Shown: positions 11,258 to 21,241 of the stretch, in pieces
Layout of the letters: each line of letters begins with the position of its first letter
Position numbering within the stretch: position 1 is the first letter of the stretch
Assembly (NCBI GenBank): GCA_025449115.1
Contig: JAHLKC010000215.1
Location: 1 to 43,444, forward strand
Direction: 5' to 3'
Length of the DNA: 43,444 nucleotides
DNA from: Chytridium lagenaria
Taxonomy: Eukaryota; Chytridiomycota; Chytridiomycetes; Chytridiales; Chytridiaceae
Made by a program: the position numbers and the translations under genes
Notes under the pieces: model-generated
Databases searched by the model: none
Seen by the model: the letters and a program-made list of their open reading frames with translations, nothing else
What the model was told of the DNA's origin: nothing

Positions 11258-12079
11258 GTAAAACCCTCTTCCTGCAGCCGCAGGTTGAGCTTGGGGTTCG
11301 TTGTCTCTTTCATTTCTGTTGTCGTTATTTCTTCTCGCGCTCCAACAGTCTCTTGCTAAGTGGCCTTTCTTTCCGCAATTGTAGCATTCTCGGTCCTCGC
11401 CGCCGCGGTGTCTTTGTTGTTGATTATTGTAGCGTCCCGCAGCGTGAGCCTGAGCGCCTTCATTCTCTTCATTTTCTTTCTTTCTCTCTTTCAATTTCGT
11501 TTCATGATCTAACAGCTTTCCAACGACATAGGCATAGTCAGCCTCGGCTTTGGGTTCGTTCTCGAGGAGATTGACTATGATGTCGTACGCTTCCGGGAGG
11601 GTCGTCAAGAGGATGGAGATGTGTTGCGGGGTTGCCGTGTCTTCCCCCGCTGCCTTCAGTTGCTGAATGGTTGACGAGACCTCTGCGATGTAAGTCTTTA
11701 AGTCGTCTTCTTCTTTCATCTTCAAGTTCGTGAGTTTGCGTCTAATTGCGTTTCTGTTCGTCTGAGCCTTTCTTTCATAGGTCTCGATTATTTTATCCCA
11801 CGTCGCCTTTGCCGTGGATTCATCCTGTATCAAAGGTAAGATGATATCATGAACTCTTGATTCAATTCTCGCTTTTGCTTTCATGTCCAGGTCTTCTTCT
11901 TCTAACCTAGTCTTCTTTTCGGCATTTGTAGGCGTGTCAACAACTGCATAGGGCGTCCAGCCCTTCTCGACGATCTTCCAAAGGCCTTTGCCTTTCAAGT
12001 ACCCGATCATGCGGTACTTCCAGATGTGGAACTGTGTCCCATCAAACATCACCGGTTTGTCGTCGTTTTCTTTCGTCAT
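11258..12079 (-). CDS. Copia-A1 gag-pol, 5' part (Gag), interrupted
   Basis: The ATG at 12079 opens the polyprotein. The Gag region has the conserved N-terminal motif FHIWKYRM, a retrotransposon Gag core to about residue 200, and a CCHC zinc knuckle (CYNCGKKGHLARDC) near residue 235, used to bind the element's RNA. It is followed by an Arg/Gly-rich stretch, where Copia-B is inserted. The piece from 12079 to 11258 is exactly 274 codons. The frame continues at 5785 once the nested element and one GTAAA copy are ignored. It is 97% or more alike the Gag of Copia-A2 by eye. Confidence 0.9.
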
Positions 12080-12182
12080 CTTCTCGTGTTGACAGCTTGC
12101 TTTCTTTCTTGGGATAAACGCTCTTTTCTCTTTTACTCTTCGGCCCTCAAATGGATCGATTCACTCCTCCTTCCAACCAGGT

Positions 12183-12194
12183 GAAGTGCTACCA
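12183..12194 (-). other. Copia-A1 primer binding site
   Basis: Two bases inside the 5' LTR the minus strand reads TGGTAGCACTTC. It begins TGG, the complement of a tRNA CCA tail, so it should pair with a tRNA ending GAAGTGCTA-CCA. The same 12-mer sits beside the 5' LTRs of Copia-B and Copia-A2. Confidence 0.75.
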
Positions 12195-12196
12195 CT

Positions 12197-12597
12197 TGTA
12201 GGGGGTTACGGGGCTCAATTGTAATTAAATTATAATTATTAATAAAGGGAATTAAACTATAAAGAATAGTGATGGAGTCTCCAGCGGTGACAGGGATGTA
12301 ATTACTACGAAACTTCCATATATTAATGTTAACTACTTCTCGCAATACATGTAGAGGATGGGGATTTACACCAGAACTCATGACCCGTAAATCCCTCTAA
12401 TTACGTATCATAAATAAAACATAAAGTAATAAGGTTAAAGGGATTAACGCTTCCTCAAATGGAATGAGGAGCTCAATAAACTGATCAACTCAAAACTTAA
12501 AATAACGCGTAAACAAACAGGTTCGGGGAAAAATAACTTAGACAAAATAACGAAGGTGGGTGAGTGAAACAAAATAGAAAGATGAATAAACCCAACA
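12197..12597 (-). repeat. Copia-A1 5' LTR (401 bp)
   Basis: This is the partner of 1891-2292. In element orientation it is the 5' LTR, which should carry the promoter, and it lies upstream of the gag start at 12079. It contains one ACGCGT, near 12506. Confidence 0.93.
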
Positions 12598-13388
12598 ATC
12601 TCGTTTGCCCAAATGGTCCACACAAAGTCCGTGACGTCAAACGTATTGGAATGGAGAGTCTTTAGCCGTTCCGCAATTTCAGTTTGGAAAGATTGTGCGG
12701 GGGCTCCGACTCTGTCCACGGCCTGTGGCTGCAAGCATTTTGTTTCGAATAACGCGTATTGCGACGAAGTCTTCAAGTTCTGTCCGTATTGAAAAATGTA
12801 TAGAGTGATGGGGCCAGGCTGTCCACGACCTCTAGGAGAACTCCAATTTTGAAGAATAGCTGTTGTCAAGGTAGCTAATAAATTGATTAGCGACGCGCAT
12901 CACATCTCATAAAAGTATTTAAATGATAATAAAAAACTCACTTAACGACGAGTCCAATGTAATCCCATAAGCGGGGCCAAACATAAAATATCGATTGCTC
13001 TTCTTGAATATTATGTAGTGATTAATATTCTCAATGGTTGGTGGTACGTCAATGCATGAGTACTTTGGTGGATCCGACTCATCAACCTCAGCAAGCCCGC
13101 TAATATGAGATCTGTATCGTTGCCACAAGAGCTCAGAAAAGTTGTCCAGTCCAGAACAGGTCACACTCCAGTTTTCGAGGGATGATGTATGGCTCTTTTG
13201 GTTGTAGTATTTCTTGAGGGAAGTTGCGCGTTTAATTGGACAGACTGATCAACCTGCATGACGGATGCAGGAACAACTGTCTGATCAGACTGCTCTTGTG
13301 ATGCTGCATTCCCATTGTCACCATGGAGTCCCTCGTCATGATCCTCTTCCATGCCGTTGATGCTGTCCATGCCGATAAGGCTGTCCAT
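12598..13388 (-). pseudogene. 5' part of unrecognised host gene, cut by Copia-A1
   Basis: The start is the ATG at 13388, the first after an in-frame stop. The N-terminus repeats Met-Asp-Ser units and is acidic and Gln/Ser-rich. The frame shifts near 13196-13199 (a four-base homopolymer), after which a globular stretch with many aromatic residues runs to a donor. A GTGAGT...CAG intron fits 12860-12941. The second exon (12859 down to 12598) stays open to the transposon border and continues in frame at 1890. No domain is recognised. The start codon lies only about 50 bases from the Harbinger terminal repeat, so that element sits in its promoter. The gene is probably dead. Confidence 0.55.
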
Positions 13389-13397
13389 GCCGATAAG
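13362..13397. repeat. 18-bp tandem repeat, two copies
   Basis: Two identical 18-bp copies (unit GCTGTCCATGCCGATAAG) lie side by side at the start of the interrupted host gene and encode its repeated Met-Asp-Ser N-terminal units. The unit length is a multiple of three, so copy-number change keeps the frame. Confidence 0.8.
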
Positions 13398-13440
13398 GCT
13401 TACCCTTAAATAGTATACTGTTTATTTATTTATTATATTA

Positions 13441-13479
13441 GAGAGTTTTCGCAACCGCTAAAATTTAATTTTCAATTTT
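13441..13479 (+). repeat. Harbinger left terminal inverted repeat
   Basis: 39 bases identical to the reverse complement of 21203-21241. A second AT-rich block containing AAAATTGAAAATTAAAATTG follows about 35 bases inside and loosely repeats the inner part of the terminal repeat. Confidence 0.9.
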
Positions 13480-13595
13480 CAAAAACATCAATTTTCAACT
13501 TATCAACGAGACTAAAGCTAAAATTGAAAATTAAAATTGTCGCTAGCGACCCCACTAAAGTAAAGAGATTTGCAACTTAGCCAAAATTAACAAAC

Positions 13596-14674
13596 ATGGT
13601 TGATCTCAGCAGAGATGACCATGGATCCCCCCAAAACTCACCCCTAAACTCGGCCCAGAGCTCACCGAAGCCCATCAGCAACAAGGCCACCACCTCCAAG
13701 GGTTCTACCGCCAGCAAGACCTCGCAGAAATCGACCAGAACCTCGGGAAAGAGTCTGAAAAACTTTCGCTTCAATCCCAGCATCGACGTCGAGCTCCTGA
13801 AGCTGGTTCTGGATCTACAACCATTTGCTGCGGGCTACGGGAAGGTCAAGGATAAGTGGCAGGCTGTGGCGGATGGGTTGAGGGCTATTGTGACGGATTT
13901 TGGGGAGAACTACAAACAAGACAGTCTCAATCCAGCGGCGGCACGGCGTCGGTTTGATACTTTGGTCGATTCCTTTAAAAAGGAAGAGATGGATTCTCTG
14001 AGGGCCTCTGGGACTGATGAAGAATACGAGGAGAAGGAACGGCTTTTGACAGATATATTAGAAATGGTAGGAGTTGATCCTTTTGCTTAACTTATATCTT
14101 TTTATTAGATGGAATTCCATGACCTCGAGAAGGCGGAGAAGAACGAGAAGGAAAGGGCTGAAGCGCAGAAGAAAGAGGCGAGGGGTGAGGCAATTGTGAG
14201 AGCTGCCTCCATGGGCCTTGTGAAGACGAGTGGGAAGGGGAAGCGTGGTAACAATGGGGACACAGAAATGGGAGGGGATGCCCTTAGGGGAGAGTAAGGA
14301 TGGGCAGCCAACTACCGAATCAGCAGCCGGATCCTCACGAAAAAAACAGCGCCGCTCTGATCTCGAAAACACGTCTACCGCGGCAGTTCTTCTCAAGTGG
14401 TTTGAGGACAAGGAATCTCGGAAGATTGTTGATCACGCTATGCACGAACGAAAGATGGTGATGGAGGAAAAAAAAACTCGGTTTGGAAGAGAAGAGGTTG
14501 GGCTTAGAGGAGAAGAAACTCGAGGAGTTGAAGGCAGAAAGGATATTCAAAAAAGAAAAGGAGCGTGAATACAGGAAAGAGAGGGAGGAAAAAGATCGGA
14601 GGTTGATGGAGTCCCAAAATGTTCTTATTCAGAGCCTTTTAAATCTTGTTGCAAAGAATAATAATAATAGCTAA
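13596..14674 (+). pseudogene. Harbinger-associated SANT/Myb-like DNA-binding protein, frameshifted
   Basis: In PIF/Harbinger elements a Myb/SANT-like partner brings the nuclease to DNA and into the nucleus. Exon 1 (13596-14066) has a Ser/Thr/Lys-rich tail and then a trihelix-type segment. That segment has a conserved-looking Trp (DKWQAVADGL, about residue 88) and an ARRRFDTLV helix near residue 128. A GTAGGA...TTAG intron fits 14067-14108. Exon 2 is a long charged coiled coil rich in Lys, Glu and Arg, ending at 14674. Two frame breaks interrupt it: one near 14285-14300 and one in the A9 run 14468-14476. It converges on the nuclease gene. Without the breaks the protein would be about 350 residues. 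The assignment rests on position and composition more than on a clear motif. Confidence 0.6.
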
Positions 14675-14718
14675 AAATAAACTTTTATTGCTTGATATGT
14701 ATGTTTAGTTTCTTTTAA

Positions 14719-15605
14719 TTAATCTTCCATCATCGGGGCGTGTAAGTACTCAAAAGGAGTTGGGGGATCCATCCCAAAGTAGTCCGCAATTTGGTTTCCG
14801 TAAAAGCACGTATAGACGTTACAGAGAATTGCGGCAACCTTGTAAGTCTTCCCGACTGGCTGCAGAAAAAGCTTTTGATTCTAGCTGAAATTACAAAACG
14901 CCCAATAACGCGTTATCATTCCAAATCCCCACTCCACACTCTCTCTCACTTTGCTCATTCTCTTGTTAAATTCGGCTTTGTCGGGAGTAATACCGTATTT
15001 AAAAGGGCAACAAAGGTGGTCACGGTTGCCATACGCCGGGTCTCCGTAGATAACAAAGTGCTTTCCGTCCTTTGTAAGCTCAACCTCCAACGTCTCGAGA
15101 ATGTTACTCTTCTTGAGTAGGTAGAGATCGTGTCGTGGTCCGTTGACAGGCCCAAACAGGTGCGTGATAAGTCCATCTGGCGTTACAATTGACTGGTACT
15201 TGAGCGCGTGCTTTCTTTGTGTCCGTTGTATGCCTCTTTTTGAAGTTTGGTCGGCCGTGCAATGCCGCGGACGGTTCCATCGATGAATCCAACGCAACAA
15301 TCAACAGGAGCTCCCTTGGCGTGAATGGCGTCCGCCATGAGCTGGAGCTTTCCAGAAGTGAGCCTCTCGCTATCCCAATGCAGAAGGTGGCTGGAGTCAT
15401 CATGGATCAGGTGAAGGACAGCGTTGCAGATTTTGCTTAAGGTGCCAGAAGAATATCCAAACATGACTTGCAAGTCGCAGAGCCTGTTGGGGTAGGCCAT
15501 GCGTCGAAGAAACATGCATAACGCGACTTATGCCTTGACAGGGATCCGATCCACAACGAGCGGGTTGGGATGCCAAAGAGGTGTACCATTTGTAGGATTT
15601 CGTTC
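14719..15605 (-). pseudogene. Harbinger DDE nuclease (DDE_Tnp_4 type), 3' part, broken
   Basis: This is the catalytic part of the transposase that cuts the element ends. Family landmarks are present: D in GFIDGTVRG (about 15285), D in IYGDPAYGN (about 15050), and E in ESVEWGFGM (about 14930), as in the DDE nucleases of PIF/Harbinger elements. The frame breaks near 15560 (one missing base, then a TAA) and near 15215. A TAG at 14881-14883 stops it about 54 codons before the family-like C-terminus that ends at 14719. So the gene has a 5.3 kb insertion and several small lesions. Confidence 0.82.
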
Positions 15606-16048
15606 TGTAGGGGGTTACGGGGCTCAATTGTAATTAAATTATAATTATTAATAAAGGGAATTAAACTATAAAGAATAGTGATGGAGTCTCCAGCGGTGAC
15701 AGGGATGTAATTACTACGAAACTTCCATATATTAATGTTAACTACTTCTCGCAATACATGTAGAGGATGGGGATTTACACCAGAACTCATGACCCGTAAA
15801 TCCCTCTAATTACGTATCATAAATAAAACATAAAGTAATAAGGTTAAAGGGATTAACGCTTCCTCAAATGGAATGAGGAGCTCAATAAACTGGTCAACTC
15901 AAAACTTAAAATAACGCGTAAACAAATAGGTGATCAACTCAAAACTTAAAAATAACGCGTAAACAAATAGGTTCGGGGGAAAAATAACTTAGACAAAATA
16001 ACGAATGTGGGTGAGTGAAACAAAATAGAAAGATGAATAAACCCAACA
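15606..16048 (-). repeat. Copia-A2 3' LTR (443 bp)
   Basis: Same family as 1891-2292, but with a 40-bp unit repeated at 15895-15934 and from 15935. Each unit contains one ACGCGT, so this LTR has two. Confidence 0.93.
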
Positions 16049-16059
16049 TTCTCCCCCTC
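16049..16059 (-). other. Copia-A2 polypurine tract
   Basis: GAGGGGGAGAA on the minus strand beside the 3' LTR, identical to Copia-A1. Confidence 0.8.
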
Positions 16060-16079
16060 AGCTTTCTAACCTTGCAGTT

Positions 16080-19000
16080 TTAATCAACCACTTTAACCAT
16101 CCCAACTTTGCTCGTAATTCTTCAAACTTCGTTCGCGGCAAAGCTTTCGTAAACAAGTCTGCAGGTTGCTCTTTCGTGTTCAGGTACTCCACGCGTATTT
16201 TCTTCGCGTTAACCCTATCTCGTATGACGTGGAACCTTCTATCCACGTGTCGTGAACTTTGCGATATTATCGGCGTGCTGGCGAGGGAATTTGCTGTCGT
16301 GTTGTCGCCGTAAATCACCGGGGGGTCATTAAACGTATACCCAACTCCCCCAGAAGTTGGCTAACCCATATCATATGTGACGATGCTTCACTAAGTGAAA
16401 CATATTCAGCTTCTGCGGTAGACTGGGCCGTCGTTGCTTGTTTCTTCGTTCCCCACACCACAGCTCCCCCGTTTAACGTGATCACAAAACCACTCGTTGA
16501 CTTCATGTCGTCTGGATCCGTTCCCATGTCGGCGTCTGCATATCCCACCAATTCCAGCTTGTCCTTTCTAGTATACTGAATACCCCAATTGCTTCGTTTG
16601 CTGTAAGTATCCACAAGTTCGGTAAAGCGCATCCCAATGCGCTGGGTAAGGGTTCTCCTTGAAACCTAGCGCTCATTCCAAGCGCGAATGCTATATCAGG
16701 TCGAGTTCCAATCATCGCATGCATTAAAGATCCAGTGTACTGTCGGTATCCTTGATTCTTCTCGTTCGTTTTCATTATCTCCCCTTCCATGTTCTTCAGG
16801 AGTTTTCTTCACGGCGTCCATTGGAGTATAGTGTAAAAGAGTTTTCGGTAATTCCAGCTTTTGACCCATCGTTTCGATGTATCTCTGCTGGAACACCACA
16901 ATCTTCCCTTTTACACGATCATATCGACATTGCCACCCCAGGACGTATCGAAAACTTGATGCTCTTGTACCTCGGTAACGTCTCATGAATCGTTTTTCTG
17001 ATCGATCTAATTCCTCCTTGCTCGTCGACGCTTCTATGATATCATCGACGTAAACTCCCTTCAAGGTGAGATCCTTGCCGTTTCGCTTGTAATAAAGGCA
17101 TGGATCCGCCGCTGACCGAGTAAACTTCTCCTCGTCGACTTGGAACGTGTTCAAGTCGGTGTTGAAACACATTGGTGCTTGAACGAGTCCGTAGAGACTC
17201 TTCATGCACAGGCACACCCAGTCTTCCTTCCCTTCAACGACGAATCCTTCAGGCTGCTCAATATATATCTCATGATCTTCCAACTTCCCATTCAAAAACG
17301 CGGTCTTGACGTCGTATTGTCGAATCTCCATGTTTTCTTGACAAGCGACCGCAAGCATCACTCTTAACGTTGCTTGCTTGATGACAGGTGCAAATTTCTC
17401 GTCATAGTCGATTCCTTGTTTCTGCGAGTAGCCTTTAGCAACAAATCTCGCTTTTCGTTTATCGAGATTACCCAACTCATCTCGCTTTGTTTTGTACACC
17501 CATCCTGATTTAATAATCTTTCTCCCTTTAGGTCGGGAACCAACCTCCATGTTCCCATCTCAACCAAACTTTTCATTTCTTCCTCCATCGCTTTCCTCCA
17601 CTCGTCCTTCTCCTTCCTACCCATCGCTTCCTGGTAGGTCTTTGGTTCGTCGTCATCTTCTAACGATGCCGTGTTTGCTGATGGTCTAACCGTCCAAAAC
17701 TCTCCAGGCTTCTTCTTGTTCCGTGTTGACCTTCGAAGGGATGTTTCGTATGGCTCATCCAGGTCTTTACGGAAGTTTGGAACTCTTCTTCCACCGGATC
17801 GTCGAACGGTAGGTGAGTGAGGTTCTTCTCTTTCTTCATCTTCATCGTCGTCGCGATCAGGTGTATGATAACTAACATCATCATCTTCATCATCAGACTC
17901 TTCGTCATTAATCGCCGTGTCAACTTCACTACCACCAGAGCTTGACGAGTCTGTAGAGTAATCCGGTAAGTCTAGATCGTTTTTCCATTCTTGAACCTCC
18001 CCTTCAAACTTTGATTCTCCCTTCTCTGCTTCTGCCGCCATTACTTCCTCGTTAAAAATGACTGACTTGCTTCTAACTAACTTATTCGTTTGCAAATCCC
18101 AAAGGCGATAGCCCAGCGGCTCATACCCAACGAGAGCACACCGTCGTGCGTTGAAATCACCCTTCTTACGTTGCTGCTTGGGTATCAATACGAGTGCCAG
18201 GCAACCCCAACCACGGAGTCTTGACAAGTCAGGTTTTAACTCCAGCAAATCTCTCAAGCGGCGTTGCATCTTGTTCGTTCGTTCGGGTTGGTGATCGGTT
18301 AATGAGGTAAGCTGCATTAGACCTCTCGTTCAAGGTCCTGTTCATACGTTCGGCAACACCGTTCTGTTGCGGTGTGTACGGCATGGTGAAGGTAAGTCTA
18401 ATCCCATGCTCTAAACACCAATCCTTCATTGGTTTGTTGTTGAATTCGCCGCCGTTGTCTGCTACGATTTCAATGACCTTCCTTTTGATTTTCTTCTCGG
18501 CTTCTTCTTTAAAACTTTTGATGAACTTGAACGACTCATTCTTCTTCTTGCACAGGTAAACGGTAACGTAGTTGTTGCGCTACTGACGATGGTGAGGAAG
18601 TAACGTGCGCCGCCATTTGACGCGGTCTTCATAGGTCCAACGATGTCAACGTGGATTTTCTCGAGAGGCTCCTTGGCCTTCAACTCGTCGGGTTTGTCAG
18701 GAAATGATGTCCTTGTCATTTTCCCATCAACACAACCCTCACACAGGTAAGTGTCGTCTTCATTCGTCATCTTGACTCCCTTCGCTACCTTCATTAACTT
18801 CTTCACTCCCTTCTTTCCTAGATGACCCATCCGCAAGTGCCACTGGTGCGGTGTCAGGTCCTTCACGACCTTTGCTGAGGAAGTGCTTGGCTTGAATTCG
18901 ATGACTTGATCAAGGTAGATGAGGTTCTCTTTGCTGCTGTAGGTGAACGTTGCAAGTGCTTGTGCTGACGGTTCTTTCTTCGGTTTAAGGTCGTATCCGT

Positions 19001-20306
19001 CGTCCTTCGGGAATATGTCAAGATCCTTCTTTCTCGCCATCCCAAGCGAGATCAGGTTCCGTCCGATGTTTGGTACGTATAACACGTTCTTGAGTATTAA
19101 CGTTCCTGTTCTTTCACCGTTTCTAATCTTCACTTCACAGTCACCGACTCCACGGGATTCAAGATTGCTGTTGTTGTCGGCAGTGCTGATGTTGCACTGG
19201 ATGGAGCGGTAGTTCGACAGGATGTTGCGCTGGAACGTCATGTGGTGAGTGGCTCCAGAGTCTAACATCCATCTGGTGTCTCTAGTCTGCGGACCGCCTT
19301 CCGAGCTCATGTTGACGGTAGGTACTGCTGCAAAGAAGACCACAGGATTTCCTCCGTTGTTGATGTTCTGATTGTTGTTTTGGTTTGCCAGGTTTGCATT
19401 AGGTCCTCGATTCCAACCACCTCGGCCTCGACCTCCTCTTCCGCGTCCTCCTCGACCACGGAAACCACCGCGACCTCTTCCTCGGTAAAAGCCTCTTCCT
19501 GCAGCCGCAGGTTGAGCTTGGGGTTCGTTGTCTCTTTCATTTCTGTTGTCGTTATTTCTTCTCGCGCTCCAACAGTCTCTTGCTAAGTGGCCTTTCTTTC
19601 CGCAATTGTAGCATTCTCGGTCCTCGCCGCCGCGGTGTCTTTGTTGTTGATTATTGTAGCGTCCCGCAGCGTGAGCCTGAGCGCCTTCGTTCTCTTCATT
19701 TTCTTTCTTTCTCTCTTTCAGTTTCGTTTCATGATCTAACAGCTTTCCAACGACATAGGCATAGTCAGCCTCGGCTTTGGGTTCGTTCTCGAGGAGATTG
19801 ACTATGATGTCGTACGCTTCCGGGAGGGTCGTCAAGAGGATGGAGATGTGTTGCGGGGTTGCCGTGTCTTCCCCCGCTGCCTTCAGTTGCTGAATGGTTG
19901 ACGAGACCTCTGCGATGTAAGTCTTTAAGTCGTCTTCTTCTTTCATCTTCAAGTTCGTGAGTTTGCGTCTAATTGCGTTTCTGTTCGTCTGAGCCTTTCT
20001 TTCATAGGTCTCGATTATTTTATCCCACGTCGCCTTTGCCGTGGATTCATCCTGTATCAAAGGTAAGATGATATCATGAACTCTTGATTCAATTCTCGCT
20101 TTTGCTTTCATGTCCAGGTCTTCTTTTTCTAACCTAGTCTTCTTTTCGGCATTTGTAGGCGTGTCAACAACTGCATAGGGCGTCCAGCCCTTCTCGACGA
20201 TCTTCCAAAGGCCTTTGCCTTTCAAGTACCCGATCATGCGGTACTTCCAGATGTGGAACTGTGTCCCATCAAACATCACCGGTTTGTCGTCGTTTTCTTT
20301 CGTCAT
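16080..20306 (-). pseudogene. Copia-A2 gag-pol polyprotein, frameshifted
   Basis: The ATG at 20306 starts a 614-residue open stretch covering Gag with a CCHC knuckle, the RGG linker, the protease (MLDSGATHH) and the start of integrase (HVDIVGPM). After about 18580 the frame is lost. Compared with Copia-A1 there are extra or missing single bases near 18237, 17540, 16803, 16663, 16585, 16336 and 16103, most of them in homopolymers. A 57-bp deletion near 18317 removes 19 residues just after the integrase E motif. RT (YVDD) and RNase H are recognisable but in different frames. As read it cannot make its own enzymes. Confidence 0.88.
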
Positions 20307-20409
20307 CTTCTCGTGTTGACAGCTTGCTTTCTTTCTTGGGATAAACGCTCTTTTCTCTTTTACTCTTCGGCCCTCAAATGGATCGATTCACTCCTCCTTC
20401 CAACCAGGT

Positions 20410-20421
20410 GAAGTGCTACCA
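20410..20421 (-). other. Copia-A2 primer binding site
   Basis: The minus strand reads TGGTAGCACTTC two bases inside the 5' LTR, the same as Copia-A1 and Copia-B. Confidence 0.75.
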
Positions 20422-20423
20422 CT

Positions 20424-20865
20424 TGTAGGGGGTTACGGGGCTCAATTGTAATTAAATTATAATTATTAATAAAGGGAATTAAACTATAAAGAATAGTGAT
20501 GGAGTCTCCAGCGGTGACAGGGATGTAATTACTACGAAACTTCCATATATTAATGTTAACTACTTCTCGCAATACATGTAGAGGATGGGGATTTACACCA
20601 GAACTCATGACCCGTAAATCCCTCTAATTACGTATCATAAATAAAACATAAAGTAATAAGGTTAAAGGGATTAACGCTTCCTCAAATGGAATGAGGAGCT
20701 CAATAAACTGGTCAACTCAAAACTTAAAATAACGCGTAAACAAATAGGTGATCAACTCAAAACTTAAAATAACGCGTAAACAAATAGGTTCGGGGGAAAA
20801 ATAACTTAGACAAAATAACGAATGTGGGTGAGTGAAACAAAATAGAAAGATGAATAAACCCAACA
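20424..20865 (-). repeat. Copia-A2 5' LTR (442 bp)
   Basis: Partner of 15606-16048 with the same 40-bp duplication (20713-20752 and from 20753). It is the promoter-bearing LTR for the gag start at 20306. Confidence 0.93.
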
Positions 20866-21088
20866 CGTTCTTTCCAAAGCGAAACATGTCCCTCCAGTAT
20901 GATGCTGTTGCTGGATGCTTACTGAAGTTGAATCTACGGCGCTGGATGAGACTTCTGCTGCGCCGTTGCTCCATGATGAGCAATTCATCCTCTTCAGCAA
21001 GTGCGATCGCAACAGCTATGACTTCATCTTCATCGTCTTCAGAAGCGATCGCAACAGCCATGACTTCGTCTTCATCGTGTTCAGACAT
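20866..21088 (-). pseudogene. Harbinger DDE nuclease, 5' part, cut by Copia-A2
   Basis: The ATG at 21088 opens an acidic N-terminus rich in Glu, Asp and Ala, followed by a basic stretch ending FRFGKN at the Copia-A2 border. With Copia-A2 and one CGTTC copy ignored, the frame continues at 15605. The repeated acidic units (EDEV-AVAIA) come from an internal 30-bp near-duplication around 21010-21070. Confidence 0.7.
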
Positions 21089-21202
21089 GGTAAATTTTGT
21101 CCGATAAGATCACTAACGGTAAATTTGAAATTTATTAATTTTAGCGTTTGCGAAAGAACAATCTGAATTTTCAAGTTTAGCGTTAGCAATAACACTATTG
21201 TC

Positions 21203-21241
21203 AAAATTGAAAATTAAATTTTAGCGGTTGCGAAAACTCTC
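21203..21241 (-). repeat. Harbinger right terminal inverted repeat
   Basis: Reverse complement of 13441-13479, 39 of 39 bases by eye. It lies about 115 bases upstream of the nuclease start codon. Confidence 0.9.

Larger units (their letters stand above)
1891..12597 (-). mobile_element. Copia-A1 LTR retrotransposon with Copia-B nested inside
   Basis: A complete Ty1/Copia-type element lies on the minus strand. Its LTRs at 1891-2292 and 12197-12597 begin TG and end CA. The flanking bases ATCTC (1886-1890 and 12598-12602) are a perfect 5-bp target duplication. It is interrupted at 5791-11257 by Copia-B. Without that insert it would be about 5.2 kb. The LTRs differ by only one substitution and one single-base indel by eye, so insertion is recent. 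It disrupts an unrecognised host gene. The gag-pol frame is continuous apart from the nested insert. Confidence 0.93.
15606..20865 (-). mobile_element. Copia-A2 LTR retrotransposon in the Harbinger nuclease gene
   Basis: A 5.26 kb element on the minus strand, same family as Copia-A1. LTRs lie at 15606-16048 and 20424-20865. The target duplication CGTTC is perfect (15601-15605 and 20866-20870). By eye the two LTRs differ by one A in a homopolymer. Both carry a 40-bp tandem duplication absent from Copia-A1. The internal region is nearly identical to Copia-A1 but has a 57-bp in-frame deletion and many one-base indels. Confidence 0.93.

Noticed and set aside
13438..13440. TTA as the classical Harbinger target duplication
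   Set aside because: The right flank after the terminal repeat reads TAT, not TTA. ATT or TA fits better.
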